Source of the DNA: Bacteroidales bacterium | GTDB lineage: Bacteria; Bacteroidota; Bacteroidia; Bacteroidales; WCHB1-69 | Reading direction: 5' to 3' | Length of the DNA stretch: 44,618 bases | Assembly (NCBI GenBank): GCA_017650305.1 | Contig: JAGCFD010000062.1 | Location: 1-44,618, forward strand | Shown here: in pieces, positions 25,273 to 34,505 of the stretch | Layout: each line of letters starts with the position of its first letter | Position numbering within the stretch: the first letter of the stretch is position 1 | Position numbers and translations under genes: made by a program | Notes under the pieces: generated by a model | The model's input: the letters and a program-made list of their open reading frames with translations, nothing else | Told to the model about the DNA's origin: nothing | Database searches by the model: none

Positions 25273-26250
25273 TTAGAAGCTATAGCCAATACCTAAGCCA
25301 ACCACCTCTTTAAATTGTAAGCGCGGACGGGGACCTTCAGCATATTTGTGCCATGCCGGACCGTCAATCATCACTTGATCATAGTACTTCAAAGAAGTCA
25401 TCAAGCTGACGCTGAAAACTTTCAGGAAATTGTAGGTGATAGCGACATCCCAGTCAACATCCCAGTTGAAAAATTTCTGTTGTTTGGAGGTGTAGGGCGT
25501 GAACAATGTGATGGTGGAGATGATCTTCAAGTTCTTGGTCAGCGTGTAGTTGATACCGCCGTTGATGCGGAGACCGAGCGCTGCCATGACAGGCTTATAG
25601 GTTCCGTCCTCTTTTTGAGGAAGACCATAGTTAGGACGCAAAATCTCAGCCATACAGGTCGTCAGACGTCCGGCAATCGGAAATACACCAACCGTGAAAA
25701 TGTCGTTGGGACGGTATTCAATACCTAATGCCAAGTCTGTATAGGATGGTGAAAGCCATTGGGAAATCAGCTTGTGGGTTCCAGCTTCATCATTGAGATA
25801 TTTAAAACCGCGTGCATACTGGGACTTGAAGCTCCCTAAAAGGGTGAGATACCATTGCGGATGCATCTGATAACCTCCTTTGGTCGTCAGGTTGATCTTG
25901 TCATTCGCTTTTCTCCATGTCGGATTAAGGTCGGAAGTGTACATGGCACCCAGTTCTGTGTCCAAATTGGTATCCCATGTCCATTTGTTCTTTTTAAATG
26001 AGAGAGTCATGTTGGCATACAGGAATCCTGTAACATTGTTGTTACCACCGGCAGCCCAATTGAATAAGGCTGTCTGGGCAGCATTCAAACCAACAGTGCC
26101 CGTGTACTTCCAGTTCTTGGCACTGTCGATGGCAGCTGCTTTCACTGTTGTGGCCACAGCGGCGTCAGCGGCGGCTTTCTCTTCCACCTGAGCATTCAAA
26201 AGCACCATGGTGCTCAAACTCATGACAATAAATAAAACTAGTTTTCTCAT
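25273..26250 (-). CDS. DUF3078 outer-membrane protein
   Basis: A 325-residue exported protein. Signal peptide MRKLVLFIVMSLSTMVLLNA, then an Ala/Val-rich linker, then a DUF3078 domain: KYTGTVGLNAAQTALFNWAA, GGNNNVTGFLYANMTLSF, KTKW-like and DTELGAMYTSD segments. Alternating beta strands with aromatic ends and a terminal aromatic (GLGIGYSF) suggest an outer-membrane beta barrel. The function of DUF3078 is not established. It is 22 bp behind the arginase-like gene and 66 bp before rpoD. Confidence 0.85.
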   Translation of the reverse strand: MRKLVLFIVMSLSTMVLLNAQVEEKAAADAAVATTVKAAAIDSAKNWKYTGTVGLNAAQTALFNWAAGGNNNVTGFLYANMTLSFKKNKWTWDTNLDTELGAMYTSDLNPTWRKANDKINLTTKGGYQMHPQWYLTLLGSFKSQYARGFKYLNDEAGTHKLISQWLSPSYTDLALGIEYRPNDIFTVGVFPIAGRLTTCMAEILRPNYGLPQKEDGTYKPVMAALGLRINGGINYTLTKNLKIISTITLFTPYTSKQQKFFNWDVDWDVAITYNFLKVFSVSLMTSLKYYDQVMIDGPAWHKYAEGPRPRLQFKEVVGLGIGYSF

Positions 26251-26271
26251 AAGTGTTATTTTAATGATTAA

Positions 26272-27447
26272 TTAATGATTAAGCTTGTTGTAGGTTTTCC
26301 ACCACTTATCAGGAATAATATCCTGACAAGCGAGATTATAGTCTTTCTCAGAACAAGGCAGATAGTATTTTTGAATGATTTGGCTGTCTTGCGACATGAT
26401 CGGCACCACCATCCACCATCTGTTGGTCTTGCGACTGCAATAGAAAACCATCTCGTCAAAGGCACCGGAGACCTCGATGCTGTACTGACGGTAATGCTGC
26501 TTGTTGGAGAAGTCGCTCTCCTTTTGGCGATGCAGGTAGCCTTCTACAAAGTACCATAGGATATGACTGATCAGCTGGGCTGTCTGCTTGTTATAGTCCA
26601 GTGTCGGGTCATATTCAAAGATACCGAATGAGGATAGCTTGTCGCTGACGCCAGCATATTTGGCAATCTGGCAGATCTCCTCACCGTAGAAGCCGTTTGA
26701 GGAAGCATGGGGACAGCCAGGCGCGTCGGGACGGCGCACGGAAGAGATATCTATCGACATCATGTCTGCATTCCGCACCAAAGGCTCAATATCCTCCATG
26801 TTCTTGCGCATTGTCCCAACCCGATAGACTTCAAAGAGCAGATCCTCCATCAGTTTGGTGTTGGCAGGACTGTTCATATATGTCTGATAGCCGATGTTGG
26901 CATAATTCATCAGATAGTTTGGCTGTTGCAGGACAATCTTGTTGAGATAGGCATCAGAACGAATTTTCTCATCCTCCTGTCCCAGATCAAAACGCGGGTC
27001 AACAGCGACCAGATTGACTACCCTTTCCAGTTTCTCGTAGGCCTTGTAGTTGGCAAATGCCAAGTCGTTGCTGCCACCCAAGATGATCGGTATCACCTGG
27101 TTGGAAAGCATGTCGGCAATGATGTCCGTGAGAATGCTGTAGGTGTCTTCTACGGTGCCACCGACTTTCAGATTGCCCATGTCGATGATGCGGACATTCT
27201 GATTCCAACGGTAAAGCTCGTAGAAGGAACGGCGAATCTCGTCTGGAGCCAAGGCACAATCATCATTCTGATAGCTGTTACGAGCCTCGGGCACACCGAT
27301 AATGGCCATTTCAGCATCACTGATCTCCAAGGGCTCTTCAGGGTTGTAGAACAGAATGGCATTCGCCAATTGGTCCGGATGACTTATCTCCGGTCCAAAA
27401 CCCAAAGTGTCTATATCAACAGGTTCAAACAATAATGAATAATCCAT
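26272..27447 (-). CDS. Arginase/formimidoylglutamase-fold protein with altered metal site
   Basis: A 391-residue protein. The ATG at 27447 (MDYSLLFEPVDIDTLGFGPE) is preferred over a GTG two codons earlier. The ureohydrolase fold is recognisable: MAIIGVPEARNSYQNDDCAL, IIDMGNL, VIPIILGGSNDLAFAN, NLVAVDPRFDLG and MMSIDISSVRRPDAPG. Active ureohydrolases bind two Mn ions through GGDH/GGGHD, DAHxD and SxDxDxxDP motifs; here these read GGSND (124-128), DPRFD (150-154) and SIDIS (231-235), so most metal ligands are lost. Probably a non-catalytic or altered-function homologue, which I recall as widespread near topA in Bacteroidota. Five bases separate it from topA. Confidence 0.75.
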   Translation of the reverse strand: MDYSLLFEPVDIDTLGFGPEISHPDQLANAILFYNPEEPLEISDAEMAIIGVPEARNSYQNDDCALAPDEIRRSFYELYRWNQNVRIIDMGNLKVGGTVEDTYSILTDIIADMLSNQVIPIILGGSNDLAFANYKAYEKLERVVNLVAVDPRFDLGQEDEKIRSDAYLNKIVLQQPNYLMNYANIGYQTYMNSPANTKLMEDLLFEVYRVGTMRKNMEDIEPLVRNADMMSIDISSVRRPDAPGCPHASSNGFYGEEICQIAKYAGVSDKLSSFGIFEYDPTLDYNKQTAQLISHILWYFVEGYLHRQKESDFSNKQHYRQYSIEVSGAFDEMVFYCSRKTNRWWMVVPIMSQDSQIIQKYYLPCSEKDYNLACQDIIPDKWWKTYNKLNH

Positions 27448-27452
27448 AGTCA

Positions 27453-29939
27453 CTATTTTTTGCTTGTTCTTCTCTTAGCGGTCGGAGTTGTGTTAGACAT
27501 GATCTCCTGGCAGTCGGCATACGACAGGTTATCGGCCAACATACCTTTGGGGATCTTGTAGTTATTAGTACCATCGGTAATGTATGCGCCATAACGGCCA
27601 TTCATCACACGCACGGAAGGATTCTCGTCAAATTTCCGAATGACATTCTTATTGTCGACATTCTTCAAATAGTCGATGGCCATCTCTTCCGTAATGGTAG
27701 AAATATCCGTGTTTTTATCAAGGGTATAGTTTTTATTGTCATACTTTAGATAAGGGCCGTAACGACCTACAGCAGCGGAAATTTCTTTCCCTTCCCATGT
27801 GCCTACAATCTTCGGCGCACGTGCTTCAGCCTCGCTCTTCTTTGCATTGATCAATTCAACACAACGTTCGTAAGAAATAGAGAGCGGGTCTTCTGCTTTG
27901 GGAATGGAGACGAACACATCATTGTATTTCACGTATGGTCCAAAGCGTCCTGAGCCGACCACCACATCACTGCCTTCATACTGGCCAAGGGTCCTCGGCA
28001 GTTTGAATAATGACAACGCTTCTTCCAACGTGATTGTCTCAATGAACTGGTTGGGTTGCAGACGGGCATAGCGAGGTTTTGTGTCGGCATAGTTCTCCCC
28101 TATTTGAACCATGGGGCCATATTTACCCAACTTGGCAAACACTTTCTCATTGGTCTTCGGGTCATAACCAAGAAGGCGCTCGCCGCTTGCCTTGGCGGAA
28201 TAGTTCAGGGCATTATCAACGGAATGATGGAAATCGTTATAGAAATGGTCGATCATATCTTGCCATTTCTCTTTGCCTTCTGCAATCTCATCAAAATCCT
28301 TTTCCACATCTGCTGTAAAGCCATAGTCCATGATTTTGTCGAAATTCTCTTGCAGGTAACCGTTCACCACCATACCCACATCTGTCGGGAAGAGTTTGTC
28401 TTTCTCGAAACCATATTTTTCTTTCTTCTCGTCAGTTTTTATTACATTGTCTTTCAATGTGATAAGCTCGTACTTGCGCTCCTTGCCAGGTCGGGAAGCT
28501 CTACCCACATATCCTCTCTTTTGAATTGTGGTAATGGTAGGAGCGTAGGTGGAAGGACGTCCGATGCCCAGCTCTTCCATCTTCTTCACCAGGCTGGCTT
28601 CAGTGTAGCGTGCCGGCGGTTGTGCAAAACGTTGGGTGGCGGTGATGCTCTTGGAGACCAACACATCATCCACTTGAACAGATGGCAACAAGCCTTTGAT
28701 TTCCTCCTGTTCCTCGTCTTTGGATTCCGTATAAACTCTTAGGAAGCCGGGGAAGAGAACCACCTCTCCTGTAGCCACGAACTTCTCGGGACGGTTGGAG
28801 ATAGGGATGTTGATGGTGGTCTTCTCCGTTTTGGCATCGCTCATCTGGGAAGCGATGGTGCGTTTCCAAATCAGATTATACAGATTTTTGAGGAAGGTGT
28901 CTCCCGGCACGGTCTGTCTGGACATATCGGTAGGTCTGATAGCCTCGTGAGCCTCCTGAGCACCTTTTGATTTGGTCGTGTACTTGTGAGGATGGGCATA
29001 TTCAGCACCATATTGTTCTGTGATGACCTCTTTTGCAGATGCCAGGGCTAAGGAAGAGAGGTTCACAGAGTCGGTTCTCATATAGGTGATGTAACCGGAC
29101 TCATACAGCTGCTGGGCCACTACCATAGTCTTGCTGACGGTAAAGCCGAGCTTTCTGGCAGCTTCCTGTTGCAGAGTGGAAGTGGTGAAAGGCGGCGCGG
29201 GGCTCTTCTTGCCAGGAGTCTTCTCAATAGCGTCGACATGGAATGTGGCACTCTTGCAATCCTCCAAGAAGGCAAGGGTCTCCTCATGATTGGCAAAACG
29301 CTTGTTGAGTTCTGCTGTCAATTCCAGTTTCTTGTCGCGCTCGGGGAAGAAGTTGCCATCCACCTTGTAGGAAGATGTTGTGTTGAACTTCTCAATTTCA
29401 TGTTCCCTTTCCACGATGAGTTTGACAGCGACAGACTGCACACGTCCGGCAGACAATTGCGGTTTCACCTTGCGCCACAATACGGGTGACAATTCAAAAC
29501 CGACCAGACGGTCCAAGATGCGGCGGGCCTGCTGCGCGTTAACCACATTCATATCCAACTCCCGGGGATTGTTCAAGGCAGTCTCAATGGCATTCTTCGT
29601 AATCTCATGGAATACAATCCTTTTCACCTTGGCAGGATCCATTCCAGTTACTTCCATAAGATGCCATGAGATTGCTTCACCCTCACGGTCATCATCCGTT
29701 GCCAACCAGATCGTGTCTGCCTCTTTGGCCAACTTCTTAATGTCCGATATCAAAGATTTCTTATCGTCCAAGATCTGATAGTTGGGCTCAAAATTCTTAG
29801 TCACATCAATACCGATGTCCTTGAGAGGGAGATCCCGAACATGTCCTTTACTGGAAATAACGGTAAAGTCCTTTCCGATGAACTTCTGGATGGTTTTCGC
29901 CTTTGCGGGAGACTCCACAATAATTAAGTTCTTGCTCAT
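27453..29939 (-). CDS. topA: DNA topoisomerase I
   Basis: An 828-residue type IA topoisomerase that relaxes negative supercoils. The Toprim domain shows IVESPAKAKTIQKFIG and ATDDDREGEAISWHL; the cleavage Tyr is Y286 in YITYMRTDSVNL; QLSAGRVQSVAVKLI and RPSTYAPTITTIQKRGYVGR are further family blocks. Instead of zinc ribbons the C-terminus has topoisomerase C-terminal repeats (YGPMVQIG, FGPYVKYND, YGPYLKYDNKNYTL, YGAYITDGTNNYKI) and ends in a basic tail RRTSKK. It follows the FAD-synthetase-like gene by 12 bp. Confidence 0.97.
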   Translation of the reverse strand: MSKNLIIVESPAKAKTIQKFIGKDFTVISSKGHVRDLPLKDIGIDVTKNFEPNYQILDDKKSLISDIKKLAKEADTIWLATDDDREGEAISWHLMEVTGMDPAKVKRIVFHEITKNAIETALNNPRELDMNVVNAQQARRILDRLVGFELSPVLWRKVKPQLSAGRVQSVAVKLIVEREHEIEKFNTTSSYKVDGNFFPERDKKLELTAELNKRFANHEETLAFLEDCKSATFHVDAIEKTPGKKSPAPPFTTSTLQQEAARKLGFTVSKTMVVAQQLYESGYITYMRTDSVNLSSLALASAKEVITEQYGAEYAHPHKYTTKSKGAQEAHEAIRPTDMSRQTVPGDTFLKNLYNLIWKRTIASQMSDAKTEKTTINIPISNRPEKFVATGEVVLFPGFLRVYTESKDEEQEEIKGLLPSVQVDDVLVSKSITATQRFAQPPARYTEASLVKKMEELGIGRPSTYAPTITTIQKRGYVGRASRPGKERKYELITLKDNVIKTDEKKEKYGFEKDKLFPTDVGMVVNGYLQENFDKIMDYGFTADVEKDFDEIAEGKEKWQDMIDHFYNDFHHSVDNALNYSAKASGERLLGYDPKTNEKVFAKLGKYGPMVQIGENYADTKPRYARLQPNQFIETITLEEALSLFKLPRTLGQYEGSDVVVGSGRFGPYVKYNDVFVSIPKAEDPLSISYERCVELINAKKSEAEARAPKIVGTWEGKEISAAVGRYGPYLKYDNKNYTLDKNTDISTITEEMAIDYLKNVDNKNVIRKFDENPSVRVMNGRYGAYITDGTNNYKIPKGMLADNLSYADCQEIMSNTTPTAKRRTSKK

Positions 29940-29951
29940 ATATTTAAGATT

Positions 29952-30545
29952 TTATTTTTCAACATTAGAAATAGAATGAGGTTCGTACTCGTATCCGAGC
30001 AGTTCATTGACAGTTTCCCAATCTTCGTGCCGGATGGCGGAACGGATGGCTGCGGAATGGACCCCAGTTTCGTTCAACATATACTCAGGAATCGGAAGAA
30101 CCTGCACATGCCGTTCTGCACAGAACTGGGCTATGGATTCGCTGTTTCCCTCCTTGTGATATCCGATAGTGTGATTAGGGCCCATCAGCATACATTTGGC
30201 ATGCAGCGCATCCACGACATATTTTTGCAGAAAATCGCGGTAGTCGCACGCTGCCAGCGCCTTGGTGAAAGGGAGAACCAGTGCTGCATCAACCCCCTGC
30301 TCTTCCATCAGTGACAGATTCTTCTGCAGAGTGTTGATGGTGAAAAACGAAGGATCGTGCTTCAGCACCTGACGAGGATGCGGGTCAAAGGTGATCACCA
30401 CGCTACGCAGGTTTCTTTCCCGCGCAGCGGTGCAAAGCCATTGGAGAATATGGCGATGACCCAAATGGACACCGTCAAAAGAACCGATGGCGACCACAGA
30501 ATCCCTAACGTCTGTAAGTTCTTCTATACCTCTGTAAATCTGCAT
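29952..30545 (-). CDS. RibF-like FAD synthetase domain without riboflavin kinase domain
   Basis: A 197-residue protein matching only the N-terminal nucleotidylyltransferase half of bifunctional RibF (usually about 300 residues). AIGSFDGVHLGHRHIL (19-34) and TFDPHPRQVL (52-61) are normal for FMN adenylylation. The third motif, usually GxDFRFGxxRxG, reads GPNHTIGYHKEGN from 122, a marked change. After AIRSAIRHEDWETVNELLGY there is no kinase domain; the frame ends cleanly 12 bp before topA. It may be a stand-alone FMN adenylyltransferase or an unrelated-substrate nucleotidylyltransferase. Confidence 0.75.
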   Translation of the reverse strand: MQIYRGIEELTDVRDSVVAIGSFDGVHLGHRHILQWLCTAARERNLRSVVITFDPHPRQVLKHDPSFFTINTLQKNLSLMEEQGVDAALVLPFTKALAACDYRDFLQKYVVDALHAKCMLMGPNHTIGYHKEGNSESIAQFCAERHVQVLPIPEYMLNETGVHSAAIRSAIRHEDWETVNELLGYEYEPHSISNVEK

Positions 30546-30551
30546 GAATCG

Positions 30552-33020
30552 TTAGCTTCTCAATGATGCCCCGACTTCGCGCTCGTAGGCGGCAATCAAC
30601 TTATTCATAGCCTTGTTAATCTCTTCGTCAGTCAAGGTCTTGTCAGCGTGCTGCAACACAAAGTTGAGCGCATAGGACTTCTTGTTTTGGCCGACTTTTT
30701 CACCTTCGTAGACGTCAAACAAGGATATTTTCTTAACCAGTTTGGAGCCAAATTTATAACCGATCTGTTCCAACGTCTCATAGGTGACAGACTTGTCAAC
30801 CACCAAGGCGAGATCGCGCTTCACGGCTGGATAGGTTGCTATCTTGGAATACTCAACGCTAGTATTAACGTTTCGGACGATGGCTGGCCAGTTCAATTCA
30901 GCATAGCAGACGGATTTTTTCAAAGAAACCGCTTTCAAAACAGCAGGAGAAACCACACCGAAGGTTGCGATTCTTTCATCCTTCAGGAAATAAGAATAGT
31001 GGTCTGAGAACATGCGAGGATTCTCCTCTACCCTGCCAGTCAGCTGGTCCACGGGGAAGTTAATGCGGTTCAGCATATTGGCAATCATATTCTTCAGATA
31101 GAAAACATCCAGATCTTCAGCACGATGGTTCCAGGAATCATCGCCCGTCTTTCCTGTCACAAACAGGGCAAGCCCTTCGTGTTCTTGATACCGTACTGTC
31201 ACATCGGCATCATGTTCCGCGGCGGGATTCAGGGAATAGGTCTTGCCAAATTCAAAGAGTCTGAGATTGGCATTCTTGTTGTTCACATTGCGGGCCACAT
31301 TCTCCAAGCCGCCGAAGAGGAGCGTCTGGCGCATCACATTCAATTCGGTGCTCAACGGATTCAACAATTTGACCGTTTCATTAGCAGGGATGAAATCGAA
31401 CTGCTCAGCATAGTCGCCGCGGGTCAATGAGTTGTTCACCACCTCAAAGAATCCGTTGTCGGCAAGATAGCGGGAGGCCGTCATTTGCATCTGATAAGCA
31501 AGATTCTGTCCTTGGCAGGAAGAGAGTTTGAACTGAATAGTATCCGGAATCTCAATATTGTTGTATCCATAGATACGGAGCACTTCCTCAATCAAATCGA
31601 TCGGACGAGTCACATCGACCTTGTTCAGCGGTACTGTGACCACGCAGAAATCTTCTTCGAAAGAATTCAACTTGATGTTCAGAAGTTGGAGTATTTTAAT
31701 CACTTCGTCTTTCGGGATGATCTTGCCGGCGATCTTGTTCACCTCATCATAATGGAGGGTGATGCAAGCAGGCTCGATTTTGACAGGATAGATATCATTG
31801 ATGTCAGCCAGCATATTGGCGCCGGTGAGCGTCTGAATCAGGTTGGCGGCTCTCTTCAAAGCGTAGATTGTGATGTCGGGGTCACAACCGCGCTCATAAC
31901 GGAAGGAAGCGTCAGTCTTCAGTCCGTGACGCTTGGCCGTCTTACGGATGGAGACAGGGTTGAAGTAGGCGCTTTCCAAGAATACGCGGGTGGTCTCGCG
32001 GGTGATGCCAGAATGCAGTCCTCCATAGACACCGGCGATGCACATGCCCTCCTCCTCATTGCAAATCATCAGGTCCTCTTCATGAAGTTTGATCTCATTG
32101 CCATCCAGCGTGACAAAAGGGGTGTCTTTGGGAAGGTTCTTTACGATGACCTTGTTGCCCTTGATCTTGTCGGCGTCAAAAGCGTGCATCGGTTGTCCCA
32201 CTTCCAGCATGACATATTGGGTTACGTCCACCACATTGTTGATTGGGCGGATGCCAACAGATCTAAGCTTGGTTTGAAGCCACTCGGGGGAATCACCCAC
32301 CTTGACATTGTCCAGGTAGAGGGATGAATAACGCGGGCAGGCCTTGGTGTTTTCGATACAGACGTCGATATGGAACTTCACATTAGAGATAGGTTTGATG
32401 TCGTGGGCGGAAGGGAGCACCAGGGGTGAGCATTCCACGCCATTGCGCACCAGGGAAGCATAGAGGTCGCGGGCCACGCCCACATGGGAGATGGCATCGC
32501 AACGGTTAGGGGTAAGGCCGATCTCGAAAATGGTGTCAGACTCAACCTTGAAATATTGGGAGGCGGGAGTGCCGGGCACCGCTTCCGGGTCCAGCACCAT
32601 GATGCCGTCATGGGAAGATCCCAGGCCAATCTCATCCTCGGCACAGATCATGCCTTCGGAAGGCTCGCCGCGCAACTTAGACTTCTTGATGGTAAAAGAC
32701 TCGTCGCCGGAATAGAGCACGGTGCCGATGGTCGCAACCACCACCTTTTGGCCGGCAGCTACATTAGGGGCGCCACAAACAATATGGAGGGGCTCTTCAG
32801 CACCCACATTCACGGTGGTCACATGCAGATGGTCGGAATTGGGATGGGGCTCACAAGTCAGCACCTCGCCAATTACCAGTCCGCGCAGACCGCCCTTGAC
32901 CGTCTCAAACGTCTCCATGCCTTCAACCTCCAGACCGCAATTGGTCAGATAAACCGCCGTTTCTTCCGCAGACAAATCAAATGTCAGAAGGTCTTTTAAC
33001 CATTTGTAAGAAATCTTCAT
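30552..33020 (-). CDS. pheT: Phenylalanine--tRNA ligase, beta subunit
   Basis: An 822-residue beta subunit of the heterotetrameric PheRS. Domain order: N-terminal segment (MKISYKWLKDLLTFDLSAEE), EMAP-like tRNA-binding domain (about 40-150; HPNSDHLHVTTVNVG, IVCGAPNVAAGQKVVVA), B3/B4 editing domain (about 210-370; RPINNVVDVTQYVMLEVGQP), B5, catalytic-like core, and C-terminal ferredoxin-like anticodon domain (YPAVKRDLALVVD, ending in REVGASLRS). Full length; pheS is not in the window. First gene of a long minus-strand run, with a -7 box 62 bp upstream of the ATG. Confidence 0.96.
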   Translation of the reverse strand: MKISYKWLKDLLTFDLSAEETAVYLTNCGLEVEGMETFETVKGGLRGLVIGEVLTCEPHPNSDHLHVTTVNVGAEEPLHIVCGAPNVAAGQKVVVATIGTVLYSGDESFTIKKSKLRGEPSEGMICAEDEIGLGSSHDGIMVLDPEAVPGTPASQYFKVESDTIFEIGLTPNRCDAISHVGVARDLYASLVRNGVECSPLVLPSAHDIKPISNVKFHIDVCIENTKACPRYSSLYLDNVKVGDSPEWLQTKLRSVGIRPINNVVDVTQYVMLEVGQPMHAFDADKIKGNKVIVKNLPKDTPFVTLDGNEIKLHEEDLMICNEEEGMCIAGVYGGLHSGITRETTRVFLESAYFNPVSIRKTAKRHGLKTDASFRYERGCDPDITIYALKRAANLIQTLTGANMLADINDIYPVKIEPACITLHYDEVNKIAGKIIPKDEVIKILQLLNIKLNSFEEDFCVVTVPLNKVDVTRPIDLIEEVLRIYGYNNIEIPDTIQFKLSSCQGQNLAYQMQMTASRYLADNGFFEVVNNSLTRGDYAEQFDFIPANETVKLLNPLSTELNVMRQTLLFGGLENVARNVNNKNANLRLFEFGKTYSLNPAAEHDADVTVRYQEHEGLALFVTGKTGDDSWNHRAEDLDVFYLKNMIANMLNRINFPVDQLTGRVEENPRMFSDHYSYFLKDERIATFGVVSPAVLKAVSLKKSVCYAELNWPAIVRNVNTSVEYSKIATYPAVKRDLALVVDKSVTYETLEQIGYKFGSKLVKKISLFDVYEGEKVGQNKKSYALNFVLQHADKTLTDEEINKAMNKLIAAYEREVGASLRS

Positions 33021-33058
33021 AATTCTATAATTTTGTATGATAATAAGTTACACAAATT

Positions 33059-33089
33059 AGCCCATTCTTGGGAACGGGCTGCAAATATA
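33059..33089 (-). promoter_or_regulatory. pheT -7 box and start-site hairpin
   Basis: CAAATATA at 33082-33089 is TATATTTG on the minus strand (TAnnTTTG). Just downstream AGCCC/GGGCT (33059-33063 with 33076-33080) can form a hairpin at or near the transcript start. No T-box features. Confidence 0.45.
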
Positions 33090-33131
33090 TAATATATATA
33101 ATTAAATTGGTAGGGGGCTGATTGATTTTTT

Positions 33132-33374
33132 TTAAGGGACAGGATCATAGCCGCTGCCACCCCACGGATTGCACGATAGAATGCGTTTCAATGTGAGCCA
33201 TCCACCTTTGATTGGACCATGCTTACGGATAGCTTCGATGCCGTAATTGGAGCAGGTGGGAGTATAGCGGCACGACCGTCCAATCAAAGGCGAAAGTGTC
33301 CACTGGTACACCTTGATGAGAAAAATCATCACAGCGCTCACACCCTTGGAAATCCATCTTAGCAAGGTTCTCAT
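33132..33374 (-). CDS. yidD: Membrane protein insertion efficiency factor YidD
   Basis: An 80-residue small protein with an N-terminal amphipathic/hydrophobic segment ([20 protein letters not shown]) and the conserved [19 protein letters not shown] and [13 protein letters not shown] motifs. It aids YidC-dependent membrane insertion. Its ATG overlaps the rnpA stop by 4 bp, the usual gene order. Confidence 0.95.
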   Translation of the reverse strand: MRTLLRWISKGVSAVMIFLIKVYQWTLSPLIGRSCRYTPTCSNYGIEAIRKHGPIKGGWLTLKRILSCNPWGGSGYDPVP

Positions 33375-33736
33375 GACAATGTCTTTAATTTGTTATGAAT
33401 ATGAATCACAGCATGGCAGACTTCTTCATAGGTAGCTATCTCCTTGCCAACATAAATCCAGCACATCTGAAAAGCGGCATCTTGGAACTTGTGGGTGCGA
33501 TAGGCTTCGCGCATCAGCCTTTTGAGGCGGTTACGATCCACGGCATGACGGAAGCGGCGTTTGGGCACGACAACCGCCAATGCTGTTTCTGACGAGCCTT
33601 CAGGGGCACGTCGATAGTAACATTTGATGGGATGAGAGAATAATGAGTCTCCGCTCGTCACGATGTCGTGAATCAGCAGTGAAGACTTAATACGATTTCG
33701 GCGCGGGAAATTCTGTTTAGCGTCTCCGAGTGGCAT
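33371..33736 (-). CDS. rnpA: Ribonuclease P protein component
   Basis: A 121-residue basic protein that assists the RNase P RNA in tRNA 5' processing. It contains [20 protein letters not shown] with the RNR motif (68-70) and MREAYR. Overlaps yidD by 4 bp and hemD by 20 bp; the start at 33736 lies inside hemD and gives a normal family length. rpmH, often linked, is not adjacent. Confidence 0.95.
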   Translation of the reverse strand: MPLGDAKQNFPRRNRIKSSLLIHDIVTSGDSLFSHPIKCYYRRAPEGSSETALAVVVPKRRFRHAVDRNRLKRLMREAYRTHKFQDAAFQMCWIYVGKEIATYEEVCHAVIHIHNKLKTLS

Positions 33737-34481
33737 AGTCCTTCAAATATGCGTCCATGGCATCAGTGATGGACGGGAACTCCTTTGTCGGAGCGGTCAC
33801 CTGCGCTGTGAACCCCTGCTCCTCCAAAGCCGCCACCACAGAATGGCCCAACGCAGCGAAGACCAAATCACCCTGTTCAAAATCAGGATAATTCTCTTTT
33901 AATGAGTGAACTCCATTCGGACTGAACAGCGCTATCATATCGTACTTCTGAATGTCTATGTCTTCTTTTAAGTTGGCAGAGACAGTCTCAAAAACAGTAG
34001 CCTCGTCATAGCGGATTTCATGTTGCTGCAAGAAATCAATCAACTCCTTGTTGGCACCTGTCTGGCCACAAGGAATCAACATGGCTAAATCCTTGTTTTT
34101 AAGAAGGATGTCGTGGAAATTCGACATGGAAGAGTCTTTGGAGAAGAAAATCTTGCGCTTGCGGAATTGTATGTATTTCTGTAGATATACAGCTACTGCT
34201 TCCGTGGAGCAAAAATACTTCATTGACTCTGGCATCACAACGCGCATCTCCTTGCACAAGTCAAAAAAGCTGTCGATTGTATTTTTACTGTAAAATATAA
34301 TGGCTTGGTGCTCCAGAATATTGACTTTAGTCTTGCGGAAATCAATGGCAGAGATATGCTTGATTTGGAAAAACTTGTAGAAATCAATATTTATGCTGTA
34401 CTTCTTCTTCAGTTCTCCGTAGGGTGATTTCTCTATTTCTGCTGGTGCATTTTGCGAAATCAGAATGTTCTTGATCTTCAT
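33717..34481 (-). CDS. hemD: Uroporphyrinogen-III synthase
   Basis: A 254-residue protein with the weakly conserved two-lobed HemD fold: KNILISQNAP at the N-terminus, AIIFYSKNTIDSFFDL, LIPCGQTGANKELIDFLQ in the hinge region, YDMIALFSPNGVHSLKENYP and FAALGHSVVAALEEQGF. HemD cyclises hydroxymethylbilane in tetrapyrrole synthesis. No other hem genes are adjacent. The pairing with a DUF4271 gene upstream is common in Bacteroidota as I recall. Sequence divergence of the family keeps confidence moderate. Confidence 0.82.
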   Translation of the reverse strand: MKIKNILISQNAPAEIEKSPYGELKKKYSINIDFYKFFQIKHISAIDFRKTKVNILEHQAIIFYSKNTIDSFFDLCKEMRVVMPESMKYFCSTEAVAVYLQKYIQFRKRKIFFSKDSSMSNFHDILLKNKDLAMLIPCGQTGANKELIDFLQQHEIRYDEATVFETVSANLKEDIDIQKYDMIALFSPNGVHSLKENYPDFEQGDLVFAALGHSVVAALEEQGFTAQVTAPTKEFPSITDAMDAYLKDYATRRR

Positions 34482-34505
34482 TTCAGTCCAATAATTATCT
34501 AATCT

